DNA of 64,000 nucleotides from SHVO01 sp041919675 (GTDB lineage Bacteria > Pseudomonadota > Alphaproteobacteria > Rhodospirillales > Rhodospirillaceae), in the NCBI GenBank assembly GCA_041919675.1, contig JAYRTJ010000006.1:4371-68370 (forward strand). The letters run 5' to 3'. Shown piece after piece: positions 8,561 to 17,017 of this stretch. Position numbers and translations under genes: made by a program. Under the pieces are notes generated by a model that was not told the DNA's origin, searched no databases, and saw nothing but the letters and a program-made list of their open reading frames with translations. The first letter of the stretch is position 1. Each line of letters begins with the position of its first letter.

Positions 8561-9538
8561 TTGAGCATTTCTGCAACCACAGCCGGTGAAACGGAACGCC
8601 TTCAAACGGCGGCCGCGTGGCATGCGCGCCTGGAAACGGGCGCCGACGCGTGGGAAGCCTTTACGCTCTGGCTCGAAGCCGACCCGCGCAACCGCGCGGC
8701 TTTCGACGCCGTGGACGCCGCGGCGAGCGAAGCGGTGGAGCTGCTGTCGCTGAACCGCGAAATGACGGTCCCGGCGCCGCCACCGGCCGCGCGCCGCTTC
8801 TCGACGCGCGCCTTCCTCGGCATCGGCGGGATCGCGGCGGCGGTCCTTCTGACCATCGTGGCGCGCCCCGACATCTTCCAGCCGGACGAACACGAGATCG
8901 TCGCGACCGTGGCGGGCGAGCGGCGTGACGTCACGCTCTCCGACGGTTCCACTGTCCATCTCAACACCAATACCCGGGTCGCGGTGACCATGAGCCGCGG
9001 CACGCGCAATGTGCGCCTCGAAAAAGGCGAAGCGCTGTTCGAAGTCGCGCGCGATCCCGCGCGTCCCTTCCATGTGGCGGCGGGCGACCGCGAGGTGCGC
9101 GTCGTGGGAACGGCCTTCAACGTGCTGCGCCATGACGGCCGCATCACCGTCACGGTCGAACGCGGCGTCGTGGACGTCACGTCCGACGGCGCGCGGACCA
9201 ACGTGCGCCTTGGCGCGGGCGACCAATACGCCGCCCGGGAAGGCGTGCGCGCCTACCAGGTCGCCAAGATCGACCCGACCATCGCCGCGGCGTGGCGCGA
9301 CGGCCGGGCCGTCTTCAACAATGCGACTCTATCTGAAGTTGCTTCGGACCTTTCCCGCTACTATGGGAGGCCGATCGTGGTCCGTGACGCCGACGTCGCG
9401 GCCATGCGCTTTTCCGGGATTCTCAAGATCGAGGACCAGCTGACCACGGTCAAACGCCTCGAAGCCCTCCTCCCCATTGTTGTTGCCGAAAATGGGGATG
9501 AAGTAAGATTGGAACGGGAAGCCCCGCCCTCCAAATAA
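8561..9538 (+). CDS. FecR-type anti-sigma / signal-transducing protein
   Basis: The 325-residue protein begins with a TTG preceded by AAGGTGGA, and no nearby ATG is in frame. The N-terminal DUF4880-like region (AWEAFTLWLEADPRNRAAFD) should hold the sigma factor in the cytoplasm. One membrane helix lies near residues 89-105 (FLGIGGIAAAVLLTIVA). The periplasmic FecR domain follows (VTLSDGSTVHLNTNTRVAV; GEALFEVARDPARPFHVAAG; VVGTAFNVL). A C-terminal STN-like segment would contact the receptor. It lies 39 bases after the sigma gene and 25 before the receptor, so the three are very likely one operon. Confidence 0.93.
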   Translation: MSISATTAGETERLQTAAAWHARLETGADAWEAFTLWLEADPRNRAAFDAVDAAASEAVELLSLNREMTVPAPPPAARRFSTRAFLGIGGIAAAVLLTIVARPDIFQPDEHEIVATVAGERRDVTLSDGSTVHLNTNTRVAVTMSRGTRNVRLEKGEALFEVARDPARPFHVAAGDREVRVVGTAFNVLRHDGRITVTVERGVVDVTSDGARTNVRLGAGDQYAAREGVRAYQVAKIDPTIAAAWRDGRAVFNNATLSEVASDLSRYYGRPIVVRDADVAAMRFSGILKIEDQLTTVKRLEALLPIVVAENGDEVRLEREAPPSK

Positions 9539-9563
9539 TCCGGGGCGCGCAACGCGAGGGGGA

Positions 9564-12005
9564 GTGTTGCACCCGTTTGAAGCTGTTTCATCGCCGCGCA
9601 CCCGGCGCGCTCGGGTATTCCTGGGCGCGGTGGCGTTTGCCTGCGTTTTCGCGCGCGCGCCGCTCGCGGCTGAAGACACCAAGCGGTTCAACATCCCCGC
9701 CCAAGCGCTGTCCAGCGCGCTGGTCTCCCTTGCCGCCCAGGCGGACATCTCCATCGGTTTGACGGGCGTCGTTCTCACCAATCAGCTCAGCGCGCCGGTG
9801 TCCGGCAACCGCACGGTGGCGCAGGCGCTTGAGGACCTCTTGGCCGGCACCGGCCTCGCCTTTGAAATGGTCGACGCGGGAACATGGCGCATCTTCGCGC
9901 GCCCGCTCACACGCGACGTGAAGCTTGAAGAGCCCACCATCCCGCTGACTCTTCCCCCGATCGAGGAGATCGTGGTCACCGCAATCAAGCGGCCGATGTC
10001 GCTGCAGACCGCGTCGCTGTCGGTCGGCGCCGTGACCGGCGGGACCTTCACCGATTACGGCGTGCGCTCGACGCAGGAAATGACCTCGTTCGTCGCCGGG
10101 CTCTCCACCACGAACCAGGGGCCGGGGCGCAATAAATTCGTGATCCGCGGCATGTCGGACGGGCCCTTCACCGGCAACACGCAATCGACCGTGGGGCTTT
10201 ACATCGACGAAACCCGCGTCGTGTTCAACGCGCCCTCGCCGGCCCTGCAGCTGCACGACGTCGACCGCGTCGAAGTCATTCGCGGCCCGCAGGGCACGCT
10301 TTACGGCGCGGGCTCCATCGGCGGACTGGTGCGCGTCATCACGCGCCAGCCCGTGATGAACAAACTCGAGGCGCGCGCGACCGTGGAAGGCAGCACGGTG
10401 GCCCATGGCGGCGCCTCGCACGCGGCCGACGCGATGGTCAACGTTCCGCTTGTCGCCGACAAGCTGGCCTGGCGCACGGTCGCCTACGAGCGCTTCGACA
10501 GCGGTTACATCGACGACAGCGGGCTGGACCGCCGCCAGGTCAACCGCACCCGCATCCGCGGCATGCGCTCAAACGCAAAACTCCGTCTCGGCGCCGATTG
10601 GATCTTGGGGACCGCGGTCGTTTATCAATCGACGCGCGCGCGCGACACGCAGTATTACAACGCCGCGCTGGGGCCGTTCGACCGCGCCAACATGCTCGGC
10701 GAGCCCAACGCCAACGACTTCCTGACCCTCAACGCCACGGTCGAAGGCGACCTCGGCTGGGCCGAGGTCACCTCCACGACGGCGTGGATCCACCACCGCG
10801 TCGACACGCTGTTCGACGCCTCGCTGGCGTTGCCGACGCTGATCCGGATCCCGGTCGAACCGACCGCCTTCAACCAGGATAATTTATACCGGACGATCAA
10901 TCACGAGACGCGGCTTGCCTCGGCGCCGTCGGGCCCCTGGAGCTGGGTGGCCGGCGTCTTCGTCTCGCACCGCTATGACAAATCGATCTCGCTGCTGACG
11001 CGCGTGCGTCAGACGCCTGAAGATACGTTCTATGTGAAGAACCGCCACGACTTCGGAACCGAAGCCGCCGTCTTCAGCGAGGTGCAGTACCAACTGAATC
11101 CGAAGCTGCGGTTCGGCGCGGGCCTGCGGGTGTACTTCGGCGAAGTGAACGTCGAGGCGAACAACACGGCGGCGATCGAGGACGGCCCGGCGGCGGCGAT
11201 TGGATATAACCGTAAAACCGGCGCGACGCCGAAAGCCGAGGTCTCCTACCGGCTGACGCCCGATCACTTCTTGTACGCCCAAGCGACGCAGGGTTTCCGG
11301 CTCGGCGGCGTGAATATCTCGAGCCGCATCTCCGCGCCGCCGCCGGGCGGGCGGCCGGTGACGGTGCAGAACTTCGATTCGGACCGCTTGTGGAACTTCG
11401 AGATGGGATCGAAGTCGGCCTTTCTCGATCACCGCCTGAACCTCAATGTCACGCTGTTCTATTCCTTGTGGCGCGACATGCAGGCCGATCTGATCCGCCC
11501 CAACGGCCTGTCATTCACATCCAATCTCGGCAACGGCCGGAACAAGGGCGCCGAGCTGGAAAGCATCTATGCGGTCACGGACCAGTTGCGTTTTCTCGCC
11601 AACGTCTCGTGGAACAATCCCACGGTGCCTTCGACGGGCATGGCCGGGGCGGTCACGAACCGCCTGCCCGGCGCGCCCAAGTTTGCCGCCGCTGTCGCCG
11701 CGCAGTACCAGCGGTCCATCGGCCGCGGCTTTACCGGTTTTGTGAACATCAAATCCGAATTGCTTGGAAAGGCGGCGCTGGCGATCGGCACCCTGCCGAT
11801 GTCGAGCGTGCCCGTCTACCACACCGCCAACCTGCGCCTGGGCGTGTTCAATCCGCATTGGCGCCTGTCGGCCTATGTGACCAACCTCACGAACGCAACG
11901 TCCAATACCTACGCGTTTGGAAATCCGTTCTCGCTCGGGCATATCTCGCAAGCGATCCCGGTGCGGCCGTTGACGGTGGGTGTATCGGCCACCTGGACGC
12001 GCTAA
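9564..12005 (+). CDS. TonB-dependent receptor with STN signalling domain
   Basis: The 813-residue protein starts at GTG 9564 or the adjacent TTG 9567, after GAGGGGGA. A signal peptide ends near APLAAED. An STN domain follows at about residues 35-105 (FNIPAQALSSALVSLAAQAD), ending AGTWRIFA. The TonB box is near EEIVVTA. The plug includes FVIRGMSD and DVDRVEVIRGPQGTLYGAGS, and the barrel ends with VSATWTR. The STN domain lets a loaded receptor signal to FecR, so the protein is both importer and sensor. The substrate is not evident: plug and barrel resemble broad receptors of oligotrophic alphaproteobacteria rather than the siderophore subfamily. Confidence 0.9.
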   Translation: MLHPFEAVSSPRTRRARVFLGAVAFACVFARAPLAAEDTKRFNIPAQALSSALVSLAAQADISIGLTGVVLTNQLSAPVSGNRTVAQALEDLLAGTGLAFEMVDAGTWRIFARPLTRDVKLEEPTIPLTLPPIEEIVVTAIKRPMSLQTASLSVGAVTGGTFTDYGVRSTQEMTSFVAGLSTTNQGPGRNKFVIRGMSDGPFTGNTQSTVGLYIDETRVVFNAPSPALQLHDVDRVEVIRGPQGTLYGAGSIGGLVRVITRQPVMNKLEARATVEGSTVAHGGASHAADAMVNVPLVADKLAWRTVAYERFDSGYIDDSGLDRRQVNRTRIRGMRSNAKLRLGADWILGTAVVYQSTRARDTQYYNAALGPFDRANMLGEPNANDFLTLNATVEGDLGWAEVTSTTAWIHHRVDTLFDASLALPTLIRIPVEPTAFNQDNLYRTINHETRLASAPSGPWSWVAGVFVSHRYDKSISLLTRVRQTPEDTFYVKNRHDFGTEAAVFSEVQYQLNPKLRFGAGLRVYFGEVNVEANNTAAIEDGPAAAIGYNRKTGATPKAEVSYRLTPDHFLYAQATQGFRLGGVNISSRISAPPPGGRPVTVQNFDSDRLWNFEMGSKSAFLDHRLNLNVTLFYSLWRDMQADLIRPNGLSFTSNLGNGRNKGAELESIYAVTDQLRFLANVSWNNPTVPSTGMAGAVTNRLPGAPKFAAAVAAQYQRSIGRGFTGFVNIKSELLGKAALAIGTLPMSSVPVYHTANLRLGVFNPHWRLSAYVTNLTNATSNTYAFGNPFSLGHISQAIPVRPLTVGVSATWTR

Positions 12006-12178
12006 CGCGGCGCATCCCGTATGCCACGCCCCCGGCCGTCAGGGAGATTGACGGACCGGCGGCGTGCTTCCGCCTATAACCTGGGAGCAGGCGAAAAGCC
12101 GGTTCCCTGGAGGGAGGAGCCTCAGACAACCGGCGCATTCTGAACGCGATGCATGGCCGCAACGTGAAAGGGCGACGC

Positions 12179-12367
12179 TCAATCGTTTCTCGCAAACCAT
12201 CTAAACCAGCGAGCCGGAGTTTCTTTCGCGAGATCGTCCGCGACTCTTTCCCAATCGTCCGCCAACCGGAGAAAAAGCTCCTTTTCGAAGGAATGAGGCA
12301 CGGTCTCTGCGTCCCGCCGCGCTTGTTCCGCCTGCCGGCGGCAAGCCTTGGCACGTGAATTCAGCAT
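12179..12367 (-). CDS. Small charged helical protein (unknown function)
   Basis: This 62-residue frame reads KACRRQAEQARRDAETVPHS, then EKELFLRLADDWERVADDLA. The pattern of a Cys/Arg-rich first helix and a second helix ending in a W-E-R-(V/L)-A element recurs in short hypothetical proteins of alphaproteobacteria, which is why I accept it despite its size. It has no signal peptide or membrane helix. It is isolated between the convergent receptor gene and the dehydrogenase gene. No function can be assigned. Confidence 0.55.
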   Translation of the reverse strand: MLNSRAKACRRQAEQARRDAETVPHSFEKELFLRLADDWERVADDLAKETPARWFRWFARND

Positions 12368-12440
12368 TCGCCCGATACCCTCGGCATCTTAGGGCGACCC
12401 CGGCGGTCGACACCGGGGTCCTCGCAAGGCCAATTCCGGT

Positions 12441-13727
12441 TCAAAGGGCTTTATGAATCATCCCCGGATTCAGATCCTTCAAACTGGTCGCACCCACCTG
12501 CCGCAAGGCGGCGTTGAATTCCGCCTTCACGATCTGGATGACCCTGTCGACACCGGCTTCGCCGAACGACCCAAGGCCCCAGATATACGGCCGGCCGAAG
12601 CCGACCATCGTTGCGCCCATGGCCAGCGCCTTGACGATATCGAAGCCGCGGTAGAAGCCGCCGTCCACGAAGATCGGAACCCGACCCTTAACGGCCGGCG
12701 CGATGTCCGCCAGAGAAGCGATGGTCGAACCGCCGGTATCTTCGTTACGGCCGCCGTGATTCGAAATATGGATGCCATACCCGAGCTTGACGCATTGCAG
12801 CGCGTCCTGGACGTCCATAATGCCCTTGATGAAGATCTGCATCTTCGTGATGTCGCGCAACCGCTTGATAAACTCCCACGTCAGCGAGTCGCGCGGCTCC
12901 TTGTCTTCCCACAGCGCGGCGGGCACCTCGGAGAATTGGGCCATGGCCGCGGGATCGCGGATCGTCTGCTTCGGATCGGTCTTACTCACGGTGTGGCAGG
13001 TCATGCAAAGACGCTTGTCCTCGCGCCGCTGACGTTCGAACTGCGACTGCTTGCGGTTTCCCGTGCCGTCCACCGTGACCAGCATCGCCTTGCAGCCGCT
13101 GCGCTCCGCGCGCTGGACGATCAGCTTCGTGATCTCCCAGTTCGACTGCTGATACAGCTGGAACATGACCGGGCCCGCGCTGTCGCGAAGCTTGTTGGCC
13201 TGCTCGGTCGGAATCGTGGTGTTGGTCGCAAGTCCTTGCGCGATATTGTGCCGGCCGGCGGCGCGCGAGGTGCCGGTTTCGGCGTCCGGATGGTACGTCG
13301 TCAGGCGGCCGATCGGACACAGGAAGAACGGCATGGAATATTTATGGCCGAAGATTTCCCTGCTCGTATCCGCCTGCCGCACGTCGATGAGGCGGCGCGA
13401 GCGGATGACGAACTTATTTTGATCCTGCCTGTTCGCGCGGTAGGAACCCTCGCCGTCGGCGCCGGTCGACATGTAGCCCCAGTGCGCGGGCGGGACGTTC
13501 TTATGGGCAACCGCTTCCAGTTCGAAGATGTCAATCGCGTCTTGAGGCTTGTCGACGATGTAATTTGGATCGTACGGCTTCCAGATATAGGGGTCGTCGG
13601 GACGCGTCTGAAGTTCGAAGGCGGTGTTGGCGAGCGCCTCCCGGGCACTCATCGCAAGCACAGGGCTTGCCGCCAGATATTGAAGAAATTTCCGACGGTT
13701 GTTCTTGACGTTCGCTGGATCGATCAT
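12441..13727 (-). CDS. Exported FMN-dependent alpha-hydroxy-acid dehydrogenase with CxxCH
   Basis: The protein is 428 residues from the ATG at 13727, preceded by GGGGGG. A twin-arginine-type leader (NNRRKFLQYLAA) marks it for export as a folded flavoprotein. The family core is complete: GCKAMLVTVD, Lys301 in IFIKGIM, the catalytic His324/Arg327 in SNHGGRNED, and the FMN-phosphate loop DGGFYRGFDIVKALAMGA. The enzyme should oxidise a 2-hydroxy acid such as lactate, glycolate or mandelate. Residues 241-245 are CMTCH, a c-type heme attachment motif, placed in the loop-4 segment after the GNRKQSQFERQRR stretch. If heme is attached in the periplasm, electrons could pass directly from FMN to heme c. 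It is the last gene of the long minus-strand series. The substrate is unknown. Confidence 0.87.
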   Translation of the reverse strand: MIDPANVKNNRRKFLQYLAASPVLAMSAREALANTAFELQTRPDDPYIWKPYDPNYIVDKPQDAIDIFELEAVAHKNVPPAHWGYMSTGADGEGSYRANRQDQNKFVIRSRRLIDVRQADTSREIFGHKYSMPFFLCPIGRLTTYHPDAETGTSRAAGRHNIAQGLATNTTIPTEQANKLRDSAGPVMFQLYQQSNWEITKLIVQRAERSGCKAMLVTVDGTGNRKQSQFERQRREDKRLCMTCHTVSKTDPKQTIRDPAAMAQFSEVPAALWEDKEPRDSLTWEFIKRLRDITKMQIFIKGIMDVQDALQCVKLGYGIHISNHGGRNEDTGGSTIASLADIAPAVKGRVPIFVDGGFYRGFDIVKALAMGATMVGFGRPYIWGLGSFGEAGVDRVIQIVKAEFNAALRQVGATSLKDLNPGMIHKAL

Positions 13728-13760
13728 GGTTCCCCCCAATAAACAAAAATTACCGCTCTT

Positions 13761-13787
13761 CCGCGCGCTGCGGCGGGCAGCGCGCGG
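13761..13787 (-). other. Intercistronic GC hairpin
   Basis: CCGCGCGCTGC (13761-13771) pairs perfectly with GCAGCGCGCGG (13777-13787) around a five-base loop. It sits in the 105-base gap between the DUF1552 gene and the dehydrogenase gene. On the minus strand a short T-run (ATTTTTG) follows about ten bases on, so partial termination or mRNA end protection is possible. Confidence 0.5.
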
Positions 13788-13832
13788 CCCCTCCTCAAAG
13801 TCGGCACACGCGTTTGGAAAAGCGCTCCTTGG

Positions 13833-15170
13833 CTAGACCATGATCTCGCTGATGGCGTCGGACGTCGTGTTGCTTCCGCCGCCGAAGGTCTGGATTTCCA
13901 TGCCGAGGAGGCGCATCGCGGTCAGAGACATCCGCGCCATCGGCGCGCCCTTCATGTCCAGGTGCAGGCCGGTCTTCAGCTTGCCGCCCGCGCGCCCGGC
14001 GGTGAACATGGGCATGTCCTCGAGGCCGTGCGTGCGTGCGTTCGCATCGCCCGTATCGGCCACGATCAGCATGTTGTCGAGAAGCGTGCCGTCGCCTTCC
14101 TTGATCTTCTCGAAAGCCTTCACGAAGGAGGCAAAGCCTTCCATCGAGCGGCGCACGAACCACGAGCACGTCGGCTGGTAACCGAGCTTGTCGTCGATCG
14201 GCTCCTCGTGGGTGCTGGTGTGATGCGGCTTTTCGTATCCCGGCTTGATGGTGTTCGAGGACATATCGGCGTAGGCCATGTTCACGACCCGCGTCTGATC
14301 GCACGCAATCGCCATCGCCAGCAGCTCGGACATCATCTCATTGCGCTGAACGACGAACGGAGATTCGTTGTTCATCTTCAGTTCGGATTCATCGGGCGCC
14401 TTCGACGGATGGCAGGCGGCGATGGGTTCGGGTTTCGTCAACTGCTGAACGAACTGTTTCTCGAGGTGACGCAGGCCCGAGAAATACTGATCGAGGCGAG
14501 CCTTGTCTTCCGCGCCGACCCGTTTATTGAGCCAGTCGGCTTCTTCCATCACCGCCGACAGGGCGCTCTTGCGCGACATGGCGCGCGGGCTCGGCTTGAA
14601 GTCCGCGGCGTTTGGATCGTTGAACTCGGGCCCAAACAACCGCGTGTAAAACTCGAGCGGTGAATATTCGGCCGGATTCGGCGTATTCGGGTCTTCATAC
14701 GAATAGGAGGTGCGCGCATTCCCGGTCGCGGTCGCGGTCAGAGTCTTGAAGCGCTGCGTGCGGCTGATCTGATTGGCGATCTTGATGTCCCAGGTCTCCG
14801 CCGTGAGGCTATTGCCGTTCGGCGGCGAGCCGGTGCGCGCGATGATCCAGCCGGTGACATGGCCCACGAGGCCCGCGCTGTCGCGGAAAGCCGTGAAGTT
14901 CGTGAGAAGATTGAGGTGCTGGCGAAGCGGAGCCAGAGATTCGATTTCCTCGGGGAATTCGAAATCCTTCCCCGTCGTCTTGGGAACGAACACCGAGCGG
15001 TTATGCCCCAGACCCCAGCTCCACAGGGCAAAGCGCGTCGGAATGGGCTTGCCGTCGGCAAGCGCCGTGCCGTTGCCGTTGAGGAAACAATTCAGAAGCG
15101 GCAGGCCGACCGTGACGGCGCCGCCGTTCAACATGCCGCGCAGGACGCGCCGGCGAGAGAAATCGTTCAT
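13833..15170 (-). CDS. DUF1552 protein with Tat signal
   Basis: The protein is 445 residues from the ATG at 15170, with AAGGAG upstream; a GTG at 15182 overlaps that site and is less likely. The leader NDFSRRRVLRGML carries the twin-arginine motif, so it is exported folded. The body matches DUF1552: RFALWSWGLGHNRSVFVPK, VGHVTGWIIARTG, and the late segment NMLIVADTGDANARTHGLED resembling alkaline-phosphatase/sulfatase-like DUF1501 relatives. DUF1552 genes are usually paired with DUF1592/1588 genes, as here, 20 bases downstream of one. The biochemical role of the pair is not established. It belongs to the same transcriptional series as the receptor at 21809-25033. Confidence 0.88.
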   Translation of the reverse strand: MNDFSRRRVLRGMLNGGAVTVGLPLLNCFLNGNGTALADGKPIPTRFALWSWGLGHNRSVFVPKTTGKDFEFPEEIESLAPLRQHLNLLTNFTAFRDSAGLVGHVTGWIIARTGSPPNGNSLTAETWDIKIANQISRTQRFKTLTATATGNARTSYSYEDPNTPNPAEYSPLEFYTRLFGPEFNDPNAADFKPSPRAMSRKSALSAVMEEADWLNKRVGAEDKARLDQYFSGLRHLEKQFVQQLTKPEPIAACHPSKAPDESELKMNNESPFVVQRNEMMSELLAMAIACDQTRVVNMAYADMSSNTIKPGYEKPHHTSTHEEPIDDKLGYQPTCSWFVRRSMEGFASFVKAFEKIKEGDGTLLDNMLIVADTGDANARTHGLEDMPMFTAGRAGGKLKTGLHLDMKGAPMARMSLTAMRLLGMEIQTFGGGSNTTSDAISEIMV

Positions 15171-15190
15171 GACCTTTTCCACTCCTTAGA

Positions 15191-16948
15191 TCAGTGATTC
15201 GAAGCAACTTTATTCGGCGGCGAGGCCGCGGCCGATTTTTTCGGCGCCGGCGCATCGGGCACGCTGACGGCCGAGAACGCGGGATGCATGACAATCGAGC
15301 GCAACAGCGGCCGGAGGCGGTATTCGTCGTCCGCGAACCCTTTGTTCAATTCCGCCAGGGTCGCGTTTGACGACGCCGGGACCACCGACGCGGTCGCATA
15401 GCTGAAGGCGCGCCGCACCAGGCAAGACGGCACCAGCGGGCTGTCGTGAAGGACCTGCGCCAGGCCTTCAACCGTCGTGAAGGCTTTGCCGTCGAGGTTG
15501 CCGCTGGTATCGATCGCGGCGCCTTTTTCCGTTTCACGGTACCGGCCGGCCCCGTCGAACCTCTCCAGCGAGAGGCCGATCGGGTCGGTGATTTTGTGGC
15601 AGCCCGCGCAAACCGGGTTCGCGAGGTGCATGCCGACCCGTTCACGCGCGGTGCGAAGACGCGGATCCGGATTTTCGACAGCGGAGAAATCGACATTCGC
15701 CGGCGGCGCCGGCACTTTCTGGCAGAGCAGCAATTCGCGCAGCGCCTTGCCCCGCAACGTCGCGGAGCTGCGTGTCGCATGCGAGGCGCGCGCCAGGAAG
15801 CTGGCGTGCGTCAGGATGCCGGATCGCTCCGCCTCCGGGGGGAACTCGTACGCATTCCAACCCGCCGACGTCTGGACGCCGTACAGGATGCCCAAGGGCG
15901 GCGAAAGGAATGTCTGACGTGTGGTGAAGAGATCCCTGTAGTCGCCGTTTTTCACCAGGAGCTGGTCGACCACCGTCCGCAGAGTCTGTTCACGCGCCTC
16001 CGCCGGCAAGCCGCCCAGGAAATACGGATAGACCGTCGCGTCCTTGCTGAGCGTTTCGAGATCCTCGAGACCGAACATGTCGTCGAAAAAGGCGCGGACG
16101 CCGGCTTCCAGGCGGACACTGGCCAGCATTTCGTCGACGATACGGCCCCGGGATTTCTCGCTGAAAAGATCGCCCTTTTTCGCCGCGGCCAGCAGCGCGG
16201 GGCCCGGCGCCGCGTTCCACAGGAAGAGACTCAGGCGCGAGGCCTGCGAATAGGCGTCCAGGCGCATCTGCCCCGGGCGCTTGGGGTCGGGCTCTTCCGT
16301 TTCGGCGACCAGCAATACGCTGGGACTGAGGAGCACGCTCTCAAGCACGACCTGGATGCCGGCATAGAAGTCGTTTTGCCGGTTTGCCGCCGCGCCGGCC
16401 TCTTCGACAAGCTTGGCCACATGCCCTTTGGGCGGAGGCACGAAATAGAGGTTCTCGACGACACGCGTCAGGAATTTGGACGCGCAGGCGTTATCGGCGG
16501 CGCCGGCGTCCGCCGGCTTGCAGGGGAACAGCGTGTCCCTGCGGCGCGCGTCGACGACCTGCGCGGACAATAGGCCTGCAATCTTCTGATAGGTTTCGAG
16601 CTGCGCGTCGCTCACCCCGGCGAGCGAGGTGCCGGCCATCAGCACGCCGTCCGTCCGCGCGACCGGTGCGAATTTCACATCCGTCGTGATGTCGGGACCG
16701 AAGAAATGCTGGATCGTATTGAGATATTGCTTCGTGGTCAGAAGCCGCAAGTGGCTCGGTATTCCGGCGGCGGCGCCGGATTCGGCCGGCGGCGCCTTAC
16801 GATCCGCCGCGTGTGTCGCCACGGGAATCCCCAAGGCAATCCCCAAGGCAATCCCGGCGAGCGCCGTCGCCGATACAAGGGTCTTCTGAAGAGCCGAACG
16901 GCCGCCCTTCCGCTGCGATGACCCCAACCGCATTAACATTCCAAACAA
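15191..16948 (-). CDS. DUF1592/DUF1588/DUF1585 protein with CxxCH motif
   Basis: The protein is 585 residues from a TTG at 16948 that follows GGAGGG; ATG 16939 is an alternative. The signal peptide carries a repeated ALGI motif and ends near THAADR. Domain order is a DUF1587-like start (LRLLTTKQYLNTIQHFFG), DUF1592 (SRLSLFLWNAAPGPALLAAA), DUF1588 (FLSPPLGILYGV; SGILTHASFLARASH) and DUF1585 near the C-terminus (LRPLLRSIVMHPAF). Residues 447-451 are CAGCH within the DUF1588 segment NPVCAGCHKITDPIGLSLE, consistent with covalent heme c. The family is best known from planctomycetes and myxobacteria. It is probably a periplasmic electron-transfer or oxidative protein working with the adjacent DUF1552 protein. 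Confidence 0.88.
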   Translation of the reverse strand: MFGMLMRLGSSQRKGGRSALQKTLVSATALAGIALGIALGIPVATHAADRKAPPAESGAAAGIPSHLRLLTTKQYLNTIQHFFGPDITTDVKFAPVARTDGVLMAGTSLAGVSDAQLETYQKIAGLLSAQVVDARRRDTLFPCKPADAGAADNACASKFLTRVVENLYFVPPPKGHVAKLVEEAGAAANRQNDFYAGIQVVLESVLLSPSVLLVAETEEPDPKRPGQMRLDAYSQASRLSLFLWNAAPGPALLAAAKKGDLFSEKSRGRIVDEMLASVRLEAGVRAFFDDMFGLEDLETLSKDATVYPYFLGGLPAEAREQTLRTVVDQLLVKNGDYRDLFTTRQTFLSPPLGILYGVQTSAGWNAYEFPPEAERSGILTHASFLARASHATRSSATLRGKALRELLLCQKVPAPPANVDFSAVENPDPRLRTARERVGMHLANPVCAGCHKITDPIGLSLERFDGAGRYRETEKGAAIDTSGNLDGKAFTTVEGLAQVLHDSPLVPSCLVRRAFSYATASVVPASSNATLAELNKGFADDEYRLRPLLRSIVMHPAFSAVSVPDAPAPKKSAAASPPNKVASNH

Positions 16949-17017
16949 AGCGCCCTCCGCTCTAGTGAGCCGCTCTCCGCCTCGCGGACGCGGCCGAAGC
17001 CAATTTTCATCGGCGCG

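Noticed and set aside
852..12005. Other long plus- or minus-strand frames opposite the receptors and glycosyltransferases
   Set aside because: All are Arg/Ala-rich shadows without ribosome sites or family motifs, and each overlaps fully a gene with clear domains.
12396..12420. GACCCCGG/CCGGGGTC hairpin as terminator of the dehydrogenase gene
   Set aside because: The eight-base stem is real, but no T-run follows on the minus strand, so termination is not supported.
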